Positions 9,447 through 19,609 of a stretch of 64,000 bases of DNA are shown here, one piece after another. The stretch is taken from the NCBI GenBank assembly GCA_027493615.1, contig JAOSKK010000034.1:248001-312000 (forward strand), in the 5' to 3' direction. The notes below the pieces were generated by a model. The model was given only the letters and a program-made list of their open reading frames with translations, was not told the DNA's origin and did no database searches. The DNA comes from Verrucomicrobiota bacterium. GTDB lineage: Bacteria; Verrucomicrobiota; Verrucomicrobiia; Limisphaerales; J093. Made by a program: the position numbers and the translations under genes. Position 1 is the stretch's first letter. Every line of letters starts with the position of its first letter.

Positions 9447-12155
9447 CTACGGGGCGCCACCCTTGAGCAGCTTCACCTTCTCGGCCACCGCCCGGTACTC
9501 CTCCGTGGCACGGTCACCATACTTCAGGTAATCCTCGTAATGCCGCAGCGCCGCGGCGGTGTCCTTCCGGCGGGAGGCGATCTCGCCCAGGCCGAAATAG
9601 ACGGCGTGGTACTCGGGCGCGAGTTTGCGCAGCGCCTCGTAATCCCGCTCGGCCGCGTCCAGCTCGCCGGCCTGCAGATGGGCGATGGCGCGGTTCATCA
9701 GCGCCGCCTGATTGTCCGGCTGCTGTCTCAAGAGCGTGTCCAGCGGGGTCAAGGCCTGCTTGAACTCCTTCAGATGGATCAGGATCGCCGCCTGGTTCAG
9801 CAGCGCGCGGGGGTTTCTGGCATCCAGCCGCAGTTGCTCCTCGATGCTCGCCAGGGCGTTGGTGTAGCGGCTGGTGCTCAGGTACAACTGCGTGAGCACC
9901 TCGAGGACAATGTCCTCCCCGCGGGTGTCGCGCCTTCAGTTCGAGAGCCTGCGCCTCCGCCGCCGCCACTTCTCCCAGACCCATCCGCGCCATCACTTCC
10001 ATCGTCTCCGTCCACATCGTCACCCGCGGATCACCGGGAATGAGCTCCCGCACCCGCTGGAACTGGTCGAGGGCCTGACGGAAGAAACCGTTGCGCACAT
10101 ACACCTGGCCGAGCAGAAAGGCCTTCTGCGGCTGGTCAAACGGCCCGTCCTGCAGCATCAACTGGTCAAAATCCCGTCGTTCACGCTCCAGTCCCGCCGT
10201 GACGGGGGCCCTCCAGGGACGGCGCTTTACCGGCCCTCAATTCGTCGTTGAAGGCCAGGCTCAGCCGGGCCGAGGCGTTGTCCGGCTTGAGCCGCAGGAC
10301 CAACTCGAGCCACCGCCGCGCCGGCTCGAGCTGCCCCGCCCGTTGCAGCGTGACCGCCCACGCGTTGATCGCCCGCGTCAGCACTTGGTTCACATACCGG
10401 ACCTCCATCGGCGCCTCCGGCGTCGCCACCGGAAGCCGCTCCAGCCGGGGGAGCAGCCCCGCCCAGTACCGCTCATTGGCTTCGAGCCGCTCCGGCGGAG
10501 CCGGCAAGGTCGCCAGCGAGTTCGTGCCCCGCGGAACCACCCGGAACACCAGGCCCTGCTGCTGCAGTTCACACAGCTCGAAGTAATAGCCCATGCTGGG
10601 GTGCAGGTAGTACACCTCGTTCGAGCGGACCAGATCATGCAGCAGCGTGGCCAGAAAACCCGTGTCCAACATCTCCCCCGCCGCCGCCACCTGCTCCTGG
10701 TAAGGCCAGCGCGACCCGTAACGCCGGCCCAGTTCCTCGTGATAGCGCCGGAACGGCATCAGCCGGGTCGCCAGCAACACGTGCCGGTCGGTCGCCTTCT
10801 CGCGGGCCAACGCCGCCTCCAGCAGGAGCACTTCCGCACGCTGGTCGCTCAACACGTACGCCCCCGCAGCCGGCAGGGCGTCCAGATACACCCGCGTCAG
10901 CTCCCGCAGTTGCCGCCCGTCGCTCTGGCGAATCGTCGGCAGGTTGCGCCAGAGCTGCACCCCCGCCACCACCACCAGGCCCGCCACCCCCGCCACCGGC
11001 ACCACCCGGTTCAGCAACCGCTCCCCGCCCCCACCCGCCGATGCGGCCGCTTCAACTCACGAAACACCAGCAGCAGATAGCCGGTGAAGTAGCCCGCCGC
11101 CAGCGCCGCCAGGAAATAGAATGGCAGCAGCGCCATCCCAAACCCCAGCCGCCGCGCTCCACACCGGGTCAAAAACACCGACACCGTCGCCACCAGCAAC
11201 ACGACGTGCATGAACCGTGTGATGAACGCCGCCAACCACACCCCCGCCCGACTCGTGTCCCCTCCGACTCCGGCCAGCGAATCCCCATCAGCAGCGCCGG
11301 CACCAACGACGTCAGCGCCACCAGCAAAATCACATAGGGCGGAAAACTGGTCAGCGCCACCTTCTGTCCCCCAGCACCGCCCGCAGATAGCCCCAAAACC
11401 CCACCTCGTCGCTCCCGTCCGTCAGCACCGCCGCCAACGGCAGCACCAGGTAGGGCAAGAGCCCCGCCACCCCGCTCAGCGCCATCCGCCCCAGAAACGC
11501 CAGGTTGAAAAACCCCAGCCCCTTGAGCAGAAAGACCACCAGGAAGAAGCACGGAACGAACGCCACCATCGCGTGGTTGTTCGTCACCCCCAGCCCGTAC
11601 ACCAACGCCGCCCGCAACAACCACGACTCCCGCTCGCCCACCCGGTACTCCAGCAGACACCGCACCACATAGGCGAAGAGCAGCAGATCCAGCATCTCGC
11701 CCGTCGCCGCCGTCGCGTGCTCCCAAAACGTCAGTTGCAGCCCCAGCAACACCGCCCCCACCGCCGGCCCCACCCACGCCAGCGGAATGCTCAACAACGC
11801 CCACTCGCTCCGCTCCCGGATCCGCGTTTCCCGCGTCCGGTCGTACGGCAGCAGCGCCACGCACCGCACCAGCAACGCCACCGTCAACGCCCCCATCACC
11901 GCCGAGAGCACGTTCAACAGCAGCGGCTGCACCGACGTCGGCAGCCAGCGAAACGGCAGCGTGATCAGGTAATGAACCGACCCCGCCAGCATCGGCGTCC
12001 AGTCCCAGCCCGTGATCTTGGCCACCACCGTCAGACTGTCCAAACGCACCCAGGGGCTCACCGTCACCAGGTACAACAACAGGGCTGCCCCGGCCGCCAC
12101 CCAGGGCAGCCGGGTCTGGGCAAATCCCAGCCGGGGGTCGATCTGTCTTATCCAT
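9447..12155 (-). CDS. DUF2723-type membrane protein with C-terminal TPR region (multiply frameshifted)
   Basis: This is best read as one gene of about 900 residues broken by about six single-base frame changes (near 12135, 11370, 11245, 11020, 10185 and 9930). The N-terminal two thirds match DUF2723 proteins, glycosyltransferase-like polytopic membrane proteins. After a short start MDKTD they run into LLLYLVTVSPWVRLDSLTVV, then LTFWEHATAATGEMLDLLLF and GVTNNHAMVAF, with about ten hydrophobic helices. The C-terminal third holds tetratricopeptide repeats (for example QVYVRNGFFRQALDQFQRVREL and LNQAAILIHLKEFKQALTPL). The first break is in a C5 run right after the start and is corrected by removing one C. 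It lies 10 bp upstream of the glycosyltransferase on the same strand, suggesting a role in surface polymer or glycoprotein assembly. Two separate genes (membrane protein, TPR protein) remain possible. Confidence 0.7.
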
Positions 12156-12267
12156 AGCGATGCGCAGTGGTCGCCCCAGTTGAAGACAAAGCCCCCTTCA
12201 ACGCAAGGTTACTTTGGCCCTCGACTTTGAGGTGCACTCCGCCCCGGGTTCTGGAAGCCTCCTCCCG

Positions 12268-13428
12268 ATGCAGGATCCGGTTCCCAGCGGCCCTCCCTTC
12301 CAGGCCGGCCAGCGCCACGTGCTCCGCATCGCGACCTCGCCTTCGGCGGCGAGGGGCGTGGGACGCCTCGGCGAGTTCGTCGTGTTCGTCCCTTTCACGC
12401 TCGTGGACGAGGAGGTCGAGGTCGAACTCACCGAGGTCAAACGCCACTTTGCCCGCGGCCGCCTCCTCGCCGTGCGCCAGGCCTCGCCCTCCCGCGTTCC
12501 CCCCGCTGCCCCTACTTCGGCCAATGCGGCGGTTGCCAGTACCAGCATGTGACCTACCGGAACAGCTTCGCTGGAAACACAAACAGGTCGCCGACCTCGT
12601 CCACCGCCTGGGAGGCTTCCCGCCCAGCGTCGTCGCCCCCGTCATCCCCTGCCCCCAGCCTTACGGTTACCGCAACCGCATCATGATCCGCAGCCAGTGG
12701 AACCGCCCCGAGCAGCGCCTCAACCTCGGCTTCCTCCGCTACGACAACCGCCTCGTCGTCGACCTCGAAAGCTGCGCCATCGCCGAACCCGCGCTGAACG
12801 ACCAGTTGCGCCAGGTCCGGGCCCATCCGCCCCCAAAGGCGGACTCAAGGTCGTGCTCCGCCTCGCCCCTCCCGACTGGGAACTGCCCCGCGATTCCTTT
12901 TTCCAGAACAACTTTCACCTCCTCCCCCAACTCGTCCAAACCGTCCGGGCCCGACTCCAGGCCGCCGGCACGCGCCACCCTCCTCGACGCCTACTGCGGC
13001 ATCGGATTCTTCGCCCTCGAACTCGCGCCGGCCGTGGAATCGTTCCTCGGCGTCGAACTTGACACCGCCGCCATCCACGCCGCGCGCCGCAACGCCGCCA
13101 ACCGTCACATCACCAACGGCGAGTTCGTGGTCGGTCGCACCGAAGAGCAACTGGCCGACCTGCTCCGCCGCGGCGATCCCGCCCGCACCACGGTCCTCCT
13201 CGACCCGCCCCGCACCGGCTGCGCCCGCCCCGCCATCGAGGCGCTCCACGAGGCCGCACCCGCCCAGATTCTCTACGTCTCCTGCCACCCCGCCACCCTC
13301 GCCCGCGACCTCAAAGCCCTGTGTGCCGACCAACGCTTCGCCCTCGACCTCGTCCAACCCCTGGACATGTTCCCCAAACGCAGCACGTCGAGTGCGTCGC
13401 CGACCTGCGTCGCCGCCCCGCCGGATAA
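12268..13428 (+). CDS. rlmD: 23S rRNA uracil-C5-methyltransferase RlmD/RumA-like (multiply frameshifted)
   Basis: This is a TrmA/RlmD-family SAM-dependent enzyme that makes 5-methyluridine in rRNA. In order it has a TRAM domain (QAGQRHVLRI ... GEFVVFVPFTLVDEEVEVE), an iron-sulphur motif CPYFGQCGGCQYQH (12505-12546), the SAM motif LLDAYCGIGFFALELA, LLDPPRTGC, and the nucleophile motif YVSCHPATLARDL. It ends at DMFPK followed by a TAA at 13426 once one A is restored in the CCCAAACGC run (reading KTQHVECVADLRRRPAG). Further indels are needed near 12340, 12490-12550, 12840 and 12970. The ATG at 12268 is the start closest to the TRAM domain; another in-frame ATG exists 54 bp upstream. The paralogue RlmC or a generic TrmA-family enzyme is possible, but the FeS cysteines favour RlmD. 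Confidence 0.85.
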
Positions 13429-13484
13429 AGAGCTTTTCCTTCGCCCGCAAAGCCGCTAAAGAAGGCGCCATGAAGCTCAACCGG

Positions 13485-13760
13485 CGTGCCAGCCTGCCTC
13501 TACCTGAACCACCCGGTAAGGGCGCCGGGCCTGCAATCTGCAGGCCGGGTCCCCCGACCCGGCGGGGAGCGTTCTTGGCCCCTGCGCAGGTCCAAGAGCA
13601 CCAGGTCGCTTGCCCCACCCCCGATGTTCGTAATCGGTGGAGGGACTTCCCGTCTCGGATTCTCCGATTACGAACATCGGGGATGGGTCTGAGGGAGGCG
13701 TTCCTTGCACCGGTGGTGCGGGCGTCTCGCCTGCACCTCCCCGGTTCACGGGCACCGGCG
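13485..13760. repeat. Interspersed repeat cluster: palindrome plus GGTGCGGGCGT element
   Basis: A palindrome has perfect 19-base arms, CCCCGATGTTCGTAATCGG at 13619-13637 and its complement at 13664-13682, separated by 26 bases. The flanking sequence from about 13572 (TTGGCCCCTGCGCAG...) also resembles that near 26345. A second element, GGTGCGGGCGTCTCGCCTGC, follows near 13713 and has relatives at 26.55, 34.99, 43.87 and 62.5 kb. No gene is supported in this stretch. Confidence 0.8.
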
Positions 13761-13802
13761 ATCACCGGGGCGGCCAAGGCGACGGTTTCCCCACCCCGCC
13801 CC

Positions 13803-16787
13803 AAGCTGCGTCAGCGGGAACGCCCGGCCACCTCCCTCCTCGCCCTGATCGGCGCCTGTCTTGCCGCTCAGGCCGCCCCGCCCGCATCGTGACCGCGGAG
13901 GAAACCGCCCAGCACTTCGCACAACTCGCCCAACGCTCCGACCCGGACGGCATTTCCTTTCCCGCCCAAACCGCCCGGTTCCTGCGCCTCACCATCCACC
14001 GCTCGAGCGGCGGCGAACCGGGCATCGACGAGCTCGAGGTGTTCGGCCCCGAGAGCCAGGTCAACCTCGCCCTCGCCTCGCGCGGCGCCGTCGCCAGCGC
14101 CTCCTCGGTGCTCCCCGGCTACGCCATCCACGCCATCGCCCACCTCAACGACGGTCAGTACGGTAACGCCCGAAGCTGGATCGCCGCCTCCGCCGGCGTC
14201 GAATGGGCCCAGATCGCCCTGCCCGAACCCGCCTCCATCGCCCGCGTCGTACTGTCGCGAGACCGGTTGGGCCAGTACCAGGATCGCATCCCGCTCGACG
14301 TCGAGGTTCTGCTCTCCGACGACGGCCAGACCTGGCAGTCGGTCGCCCGTCTCACCCGCCGCGCCGCGGATTATCAGCGGACCGGCCTGACCCTGGCCCC
14401 CGCGCTCGTCCCCCGGCCGACCTGGGACGGGGTGCTCGAATACGCTTTCCTCCGCGAACGCGAGACCTGGCGACGCCTCCCCGCCGATGACCCGCTCTCA
14501 CCCCTGCGTTGTGAGCGCCCCGCCGTCCCCGGTGGCCCGCCCTACTGGGGTCGCCTCGCGCGCCTCGAGCCCCTCGAACGCGTGCTCTTCCTCTTCGCAG
14601 AGCTGATCGAACGCTCGGCCGGTCGTGGCCTTGACGTCTCCCGCGAACGCGCGGAGCTCCTGACCCTCCAACGCCGCGCTCGCGATCTCGGCACGGCCGC
14701 GAACAGCGCGGATGACCTCTACCTCGCCGCCCGCCTCGCCAAGCGAAGGCTCTTCTTCCGCGATCCGCTGCTGGCGCCCCTCGAACGCGTGCTCTTCGCC
14801 AAACGCCATCCGCTCAAGCCCTCCCACAACTACAGCGATCACTTCGATTCGTTGTTCGAACCGGGCGGTGGGATCTACGTCCTCCACCTCCCGCGCGACA
14901 CCGAGGGCCGCCTGGATCCCGCCCGCGCCGAGGTCGAGCAGTTGTTCGACGGCAGCCACGGCATCGCCCGCCATCCCGTCGCCGATTTCGAGGCCCGCAC
15001 CATCTACTTCGCCTTTCGCCCCGAGACGCCCGCGGTCGAGGGTTGGAAGCCCTATTGGCACCTGATGGCAATCCAGGCCGACGGCACCGGCCTCCGACAG
15101 TTGACCGACGGGCCCTACCACGACTTCGACCCGGTCGTCCTGCCCGACGGCGACCTCGGCTTCATGTCCACCCGGTGCCACGTCCGCTTCCTCTGCTGGC
15201 GTCCCCAGGCCTATGTGCTGCACCGCATGGCGCCCGACGGTTCGCGCCTCCAACGCCTCTCCTTCGCCAATCTCAGCGAGTGGAATCCCTCGATCACCCG
15301 GGATGGGCGCATCCTCTGGACCCGCTCCGAATACCAGGACAAGGGCGCGGACTTCGGCCACACCGTCTGGTCCATCCGTCCGGACGGCACCCATCCCGAG
15401 CTGGTCTTCGGCAACGACACCCCCAACGGTTACGGCCACGCCTATCAGGTCCCGGACAGCCAGGAAATCGTGTGCACCATCATGTCGCACGGGGACCACC
15501 AGGGCCCCATCGCGCTCGTGAACCTCAGTGAAGGACCGTTCCATCCGGACGCCGTCACCCTCATCACGCCCGACACCCGGCCCCAGTACCAGATGGACCG
15601 TTCCCACTCCGAGACTTTCCGCGACCCCCACCCCGTCTCGCGCGACCATTTCCTCGTCAGCCACAACCCGGGCCAGCAGGATCACTGGGGACTCTACCTC
15701 ATCGACCGCTACGGCAACCGTGAGTTGCTCTACCTCGACCCTGCCATCAGCAGCAAACGCCCCTCCCTCCTCCGGCCCCGACCGCGTCCGCCCGTGCTGC
15801 CCGAGAGTCGTGACTCCGATCTGGCCGCGCGCGGCCTGGGTGAGTTCTTCGTCCAGGATGTCTATCAAGGTCTCGAACCGGTCGTCGCCCGTGGCCGTGC
15901 CGGCTACCTGCGCGTCATCGAGGAAGTCCCCTCCCAGCTCGAACTCCTGGCTTGCGGGGAATACCGGGACGATCACCCGCCGTTCCAGGATTACTACGCC
16001 AGTCCGGTTCACCTCGTGACCGGGCCGCGCCAGAACTACCGGACCCAGACCCGCAACGCCCCCGACCCGCGCCCCCGCAACGGCGATGTGCAGCCGCTCG
16101 GCCCCGACGAGTTCCTCGTAACGGAGAACTACGGCTGGCCCAGCTACGTGGCCAAACGCGTCGTGGGCACCGTCCCGGTCGCCCCGACGGCTCGGCGCGC
16201 TTCTTCGCCCCCGCGGGCAAGGTGCTCTACTTCCAGTTGCTGGACCGCGATTTCACCGAACTGCAGCGCATGCGCAGCGTCGTTCAACTCCAGCCGGGCG
16301 AACAGCGCAGTTGCATCGGCTGCCACGAAGGTCGTCAACGCACCCCGCCGCCCGCCTTTCCTCCCACCGGCGCGCGATCCACCGCTCGCGAACTCGAGCC
16401 ACCACCCTGGGGGACCGATCCCTTGACTACCAGCAGGTCGTCCAACCCGTCCTCGACGCCCAGTGTGTCCGTTGCCACGACGGCAAGGTCGGCCGCGGCC
16501 TCGACCTCCGCGGCCAGCGCGACCGCGAGCGCATCCCGGCTTCCTACCGTTCCCTCATCCAGGGCGGATGGGTGCACTACTTCGACTGGTCGTACGGCGC
16601 CCGCCACTACAAGGCCGAACCCCTCACCTTCGGCTCCGTCCGCAGCCGCCTCTGGGAGGTGCTGCGCGATCCCGACCACGCCGAGGTCCGCCTGCAGGCT
16701 GACCAGACGCACGCGCTCAAGGCCTGGATCGACCTCAACTGCCCGCTCTGGCCTGACTACCGCTATCGCCTGGACCGACCGGAGTAA
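13803..16787 (+). CDS. HzsA-like secreted protein: discoidin-like domain, PD40 repeats, CxxCH motifs (frameshifted)
   Basis: This large exported protein resembles the HzsA-related family (homologous to the hydrazine synthase alpha subunit but widespread in Planctomycetes and Verrucomicrobia). A signal-peptide-like segment (ATSLLALIGACLAAQAAPP) precedes the body in another frame. The body starts with a discoidin-like domain (FLRLTIHRSSGGEPGIDELEVFG ... SIARVVLSRD), followed by TolB/PD40-type beta-propeller blades (MAIQADGTGLRQLTDGPYHDFDPVVLPDGD). The C-terminus holds two haem-type motifs, SCIGCHEGR (about 16308) and CVRCHDGK (about 16466), suggesting a c-type cytochrome part. Frame breaks fall near 13880, 16185 and 16425. 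The start is approximate because the only upstream in-frame start codon lies inside the palindromic repeat. There is no hint of other hydrazine-synthesis genes, so anammox activity is not implied. Confidence 0.75.
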
Positions 16788-16992
16788 GGCCCCCCGCGGC
16801 AAAGCACCCGCCGTCTGACCCCGAGCGACGCGGCAGCGCCGGCAACCCGCACGCTTCGTGACCCCGTTGCCGCGCCAGCACGCAGCGTGTGGACGGGATT
16901 CAGACAGAGACGCGGAGCGAGTGGGCGAGGGCGCCCATCCGAGCGCCCGGGGCGGGCGCGATCCCCTCCGAGTGGATGGCGGACCGTTCCGG

Positions 16993-17907
16993 TCAGTTCC
17001 GCTTGGGTCGGCGCGGCCGGTGGCGACCCGGAAACGTCAGTTCTGCGATCCCGGACTTGTCGAGTTGCCCAAGGCCTTCGGTCACCATCCGCCGGTATTG
17101 CCGCACCGTGGCGGCGGCCAGCGGCAGGTTGAGACCCTTCTCCTTCGCCAGAGCCAGAGCGATGCCTGAGTCCTTGGCCGCGTGCTCCGCCGAGAAGAAG
17201 CAGGCGTGGTCGCGCTTCTCCATGTCCTCCCCGTCGGTCTGGAGCACGCGCGATGCAGCCCCGGTCTGGCCGAACACCTCGCGGACCATGGCAAGGTCGA
17301 GCTTGCAGGCGGCGGCCAGGGCGAGCCCCTCGGCCAGGGCGGCCGTGTTGCAGTTCATCACCATGTTCACCAGCGCCTTCACGGTCGCGGCCTGGCCCGT
17401 TGGACCGATGAACCGCAGCGACGCGCTGAGACATGCGAGCAGGGGCTTGGCCCGCGCGAAGACCTCCGGATCACCGCCGCACATCAGGTAGAGCTTGCCC
17501 TCCCGCGCCTGCGGAATGCTCGAGGCCATGCAGGCCTCGAGCGTGCTGGCCCCGACGCGTCGGGCCGCCCGCTGCACCTCGACGTGGACCGCAGGCGTGA
17601 TCGTGGCGCAGTTGATGAACAGCTTGCCGCGCGCCCCCTTCAGGAGGCTGTCCCCGTGTGAGGGCGGCGCGAAGATCCGGCGCATCGCCCGGTCGTCGCT
17701 GACCACCGTGAAGATGACGTCGGCCGCCTGCGTGACTTCGGCCAGCGTCTCGACCGCCCGACTGCCGAGCTCGTTCGCCAGCTCCCGGGCGACCTCCCGG
17801 GCCACGTCGTACACGGCCGTCACCGGCTGGCCGCAGTCCCGGAGCCGGCGCGCCATGTTGGCGCCCATGCGTCCTACCCCTACAAATCCAATGTTGGTTG
17901 TGCTCAT
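16993..17907 (-). CDS. NAD(P)-dependent beta-hydroxyacid dehydrogenase (3-hydroxyisobutyrate dehydrogenase family)
   Basis: This is an intact 304-residue oxidoreductase of the 3-hydroxyisobutyrate/tartronate semialdehyde dehydrogenase family, which oxidises small beta-hydroxyacids with NAD(P). The Rossmann motif GFVGVGRMGANMARRL starts at residue 7. The catalytic-lysine segment KALVNMVMNCNTAALAEGLALA is present near residue 170, with a C-terminal all-helical domain (FFSAEHAAKDSGIALALAKE). The ATG chosen overlaps the stop of the preceding porin remnant (ATGA), and the longer reading frame upstream is not homologous. The substrate cannot be fixed from sequence; glyoxylate/succinic-semialdehyde reductase is an alternative. 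Confidence 0.85.
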   Translation of the reverse strand: MSTTNIGFVGVGRMGANMARRLRDCGQPVTAVYDVAREVARELANELGSRAVETLAEVTQAADVIFTVVSDDRAMRRIFAPPSHGDSLLKGARGKLFINCATITPAVHVEVQRAARRVGASTLEACMASSIPQAREGKLYLMCGGDPEVFARAKPLLACLSASLRFIGPTGQAATVKALVNMVMNCNTAALAEGLALAAACKLDLAMVREVFGQTGAASRVLQTDGEDMEKRDHACFFSAEHAAKDSGIALALAKEKGLNLPLAAATVRQYRRMVTEGLGQLDKSGIAELTFPGRHRPRRPKRN

Positions 17908-18320
17908 AGCGTGCGTGTCGGTTGCGCGCGCAGTGTAGCCCGCACCAGGACGAAGTCCAGAGAGGCGGTCCGGCGCTCCCGTCGCGCGTCGGACTGGCCA
18001 ATGTAGTCGCCATGGAAGCGCTGGGCGTACCCCCCCTCGAGCTGCACAAAACGCGCGACCGCCCACCCGGCGACCACATCGAGCTCGGAACCGACGCAGC
18101 GATCGAACGCCGGCTTCACGCCCTGGCCGTTGCCCGCCGTTGGTCCCGTCCCCCCACGCGCCACGCCGCCGATGTTGTAGAAGCTGTCCGCGGTGTCCGC
18201 GAGCCAGAAGCAGTGTCCCTCGACGGCGACGCTCACCCGGCGGTGCGGCCGGCCCTGGAGGATCCGCCGCGCGTTGTGGAGGTTCTGCGCGGAGGGCGTT
18301 TTTGTTTCCCCAGGGCCCAC
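17904..18320 (-). pseudogene. C-terminal remnant of an alginate-export-type outer membrane porin
   Basis: About 125 residues match the end of alginate-export-family beta-barrel proteins: QNLHNARRILQGR, then EGHCFWLADTADSFYNIGG, then VGSELDVVAGWAVARFVQLEGGYAQRF, finishing with alternating residues typical of terminal beta-strands (FVLVRATLRAQ). Full-length members are about 400-450 residues. The N-terminal two thirds are absent because a divergent efflux gene starts 20 bp away on the other strand. The final aromatic residue expected of a functional outer membrane barrel is also missing. The fragment overlaps the dehydrogenase start by 4 bp. This is probably a decayed gene left by rearrangement. 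Confidence 0.6.
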
Positions 18321-18340
18321 TTCTCATTAGCGTCTCCCCA

Positions 18341-19573
18341 ATGTCAGCCGCACTTCGTCAGTCGCTGGGCGGATGCCTCCTGGTCGTCCTGCTGACCTCC
18401 TGCTCGGAGCGTTCCGCGGGACCTGCGACGGCCCGGGACGGCGTGCCGCGCCCCGTCAAGACCGAGCCAGCTCAACTGCGCCGGATGGAACGGACCGTGA
18501 TCGCCACGGGATCCCTGCTGGCGTACGAGGAAGCCGTCCTGAGCGTCAAGGTCCCGGGACGGTTGACGGTGCTGGCCGTCGACCTCGGCAGCCGCGTCCA
18601 GCCCGGCGATCTCATCGCCCAGATTGAACCGCGCGACTACGAATTGCGCCGCGATCAGGCCGCCGCCGCCCTGGCCCAGGCCCGCGCCGCCTTGGGGCTT
18701 TCCCTTTCCGGCGACGACGACCGCATCGCTCCCGAAGCCACCAGCCCGGTGCGCCAGGCGCGGGCCATTCTGGACGAAGCCGAGGCCAACCGCGAGCGGG
18801 TCGTGCGCCTCTCGCAACAAGGCATCAGCTCCGCCGCTGAACGCGATACGGTCGAGGCGGGGTACCAGGTGGCCAAGAACCGCTACGAAGCGGCGCTGGA
18901 CGAGGCCCGCACCAAGCAGGCCGCCCTGGCGCAACGCCGCGCCGAGTTCGACCTGGCGGCCAAGCAGCTCGCCGACACCCAGGTGCGCGCCCCCTTCGCC
19001 GGGGCCGTCCAAGCCCGGATCGCCAACCTTGGCGAGTACGTGGCCACGGGCGCACCGGTCGTCCGGCTCGTGAAGACCGATCCGCTCCGCCTGCGCCTCG
19101 AGCTGTCCGAACGCGATGCCCACCCGGTGCGCCTGGGCCAACAGGTGCGCTTCACCCTGGAAGGCAGCACCAACCTGCACGAAACCACGCTGGCGCGGCT
19201 CAGCCCCGCCCTGGACAACCGCAGCCGCATCCGGGTGGCCGAAGCCGACGTGCCCAACGACGGCCATCTCCAGGTCGGCGCGTTCGTGCGGGCCCAGATC
19301 GTTGTCGGCGAGGACGACGAAGGGGTCGCCATTCCCCCGAAGGCCCTCGTGGTGTTCGCCGGTCTCGAGAAGGTCGTGCTCGTCCGCGAAGGCAAGGCGT
19401 TCGAACAGCCCGTGGTCACAGGCCGACGCGGCCAGGACTGGATCGAGGTCGTGTCCGGCCTGCGCGCCGGCGAGCCCGTGATTCTCGACCCCGGCAACCT
19501 GCAGACCGGCCGGCCGGTGAAGGTGGAGGGGACCGACGGCCCGCCCGCGCCGGTCCAGGCGCGGGTCCACTGA
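18341..19573 (+). CDS. RND efflux periplasmic adaptor (membrane fusion lipoprotein)
   Basis: This is an intact 410-residue HlyD/AcrA-type membrane fusion protein that links an inner membrane RND pump to an outer membrane channel. It begins with a lipoprotein signal (LLVVLLTSC lipobox, Cys near residue 22). The first half of the lipoyl-like barrel follows (VLSVKVPGRLTVLAVDLGSRVQPGDLIAQIEPRDYE), then a long alpha-helical hairpin rich in Ala/Arg/Glu (about residues 100-210). The second lipoyl half is QVRAPFAGAVQARIANLGEYV, and beta-barrel and membrane-proximal domains complete it. The ATG used is the first giving a lipobox. The RND permease starts 36 bp downstream. No TolC-like gene is visible nearby. 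Confidence 0.9.
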   Translation: MSAALRQSLGGCLLVVLLTSCSERSAGPATARDGVPRPVKTEPAQLRRMERTVIATGSLLAYEEAVLSVKVPGRLTVLAVDLGSRVQPGDLIAQIEPRDYELRRDQAAAALAQARAALGLSLSGDDDRIAPEATSPVRQARAILDEAEANRERVVRLSQQGISSAAERDTVEAGYQVAKNRYEAALDEARTKQAALAQRRAEFDLAAKQLADTQVRAPFAGAVQARIANLGEYVATGAPVVRLVKTDPLRLRLELSERDAHPVRLGQQVRFTLEGSTNLHETTLARLSPALDNRSRIRVAEADVPNDGHLQVGAFVRAQIVVGEDDEGVAIPPKALVVFAGLEKVVLVREGKAFEQPVVTGRRGQDWIEVVSGLRAGEPVILDPGNLQTGRPVKVEGTDGPPAPVQARVH

Positions 19574-19609
19574 GGGAGGCGGACGCCCGAGCCCGGAGGT
19601 CAAGACCCC

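Noticed and set aside
13637..13800. GTG at 13637 as start of the HzsA-like protein
   Set aside because: The codon lies in the palindromic repeat, and the encoded residues are repeat translation. A better signal peptide lies downstream in another frame.
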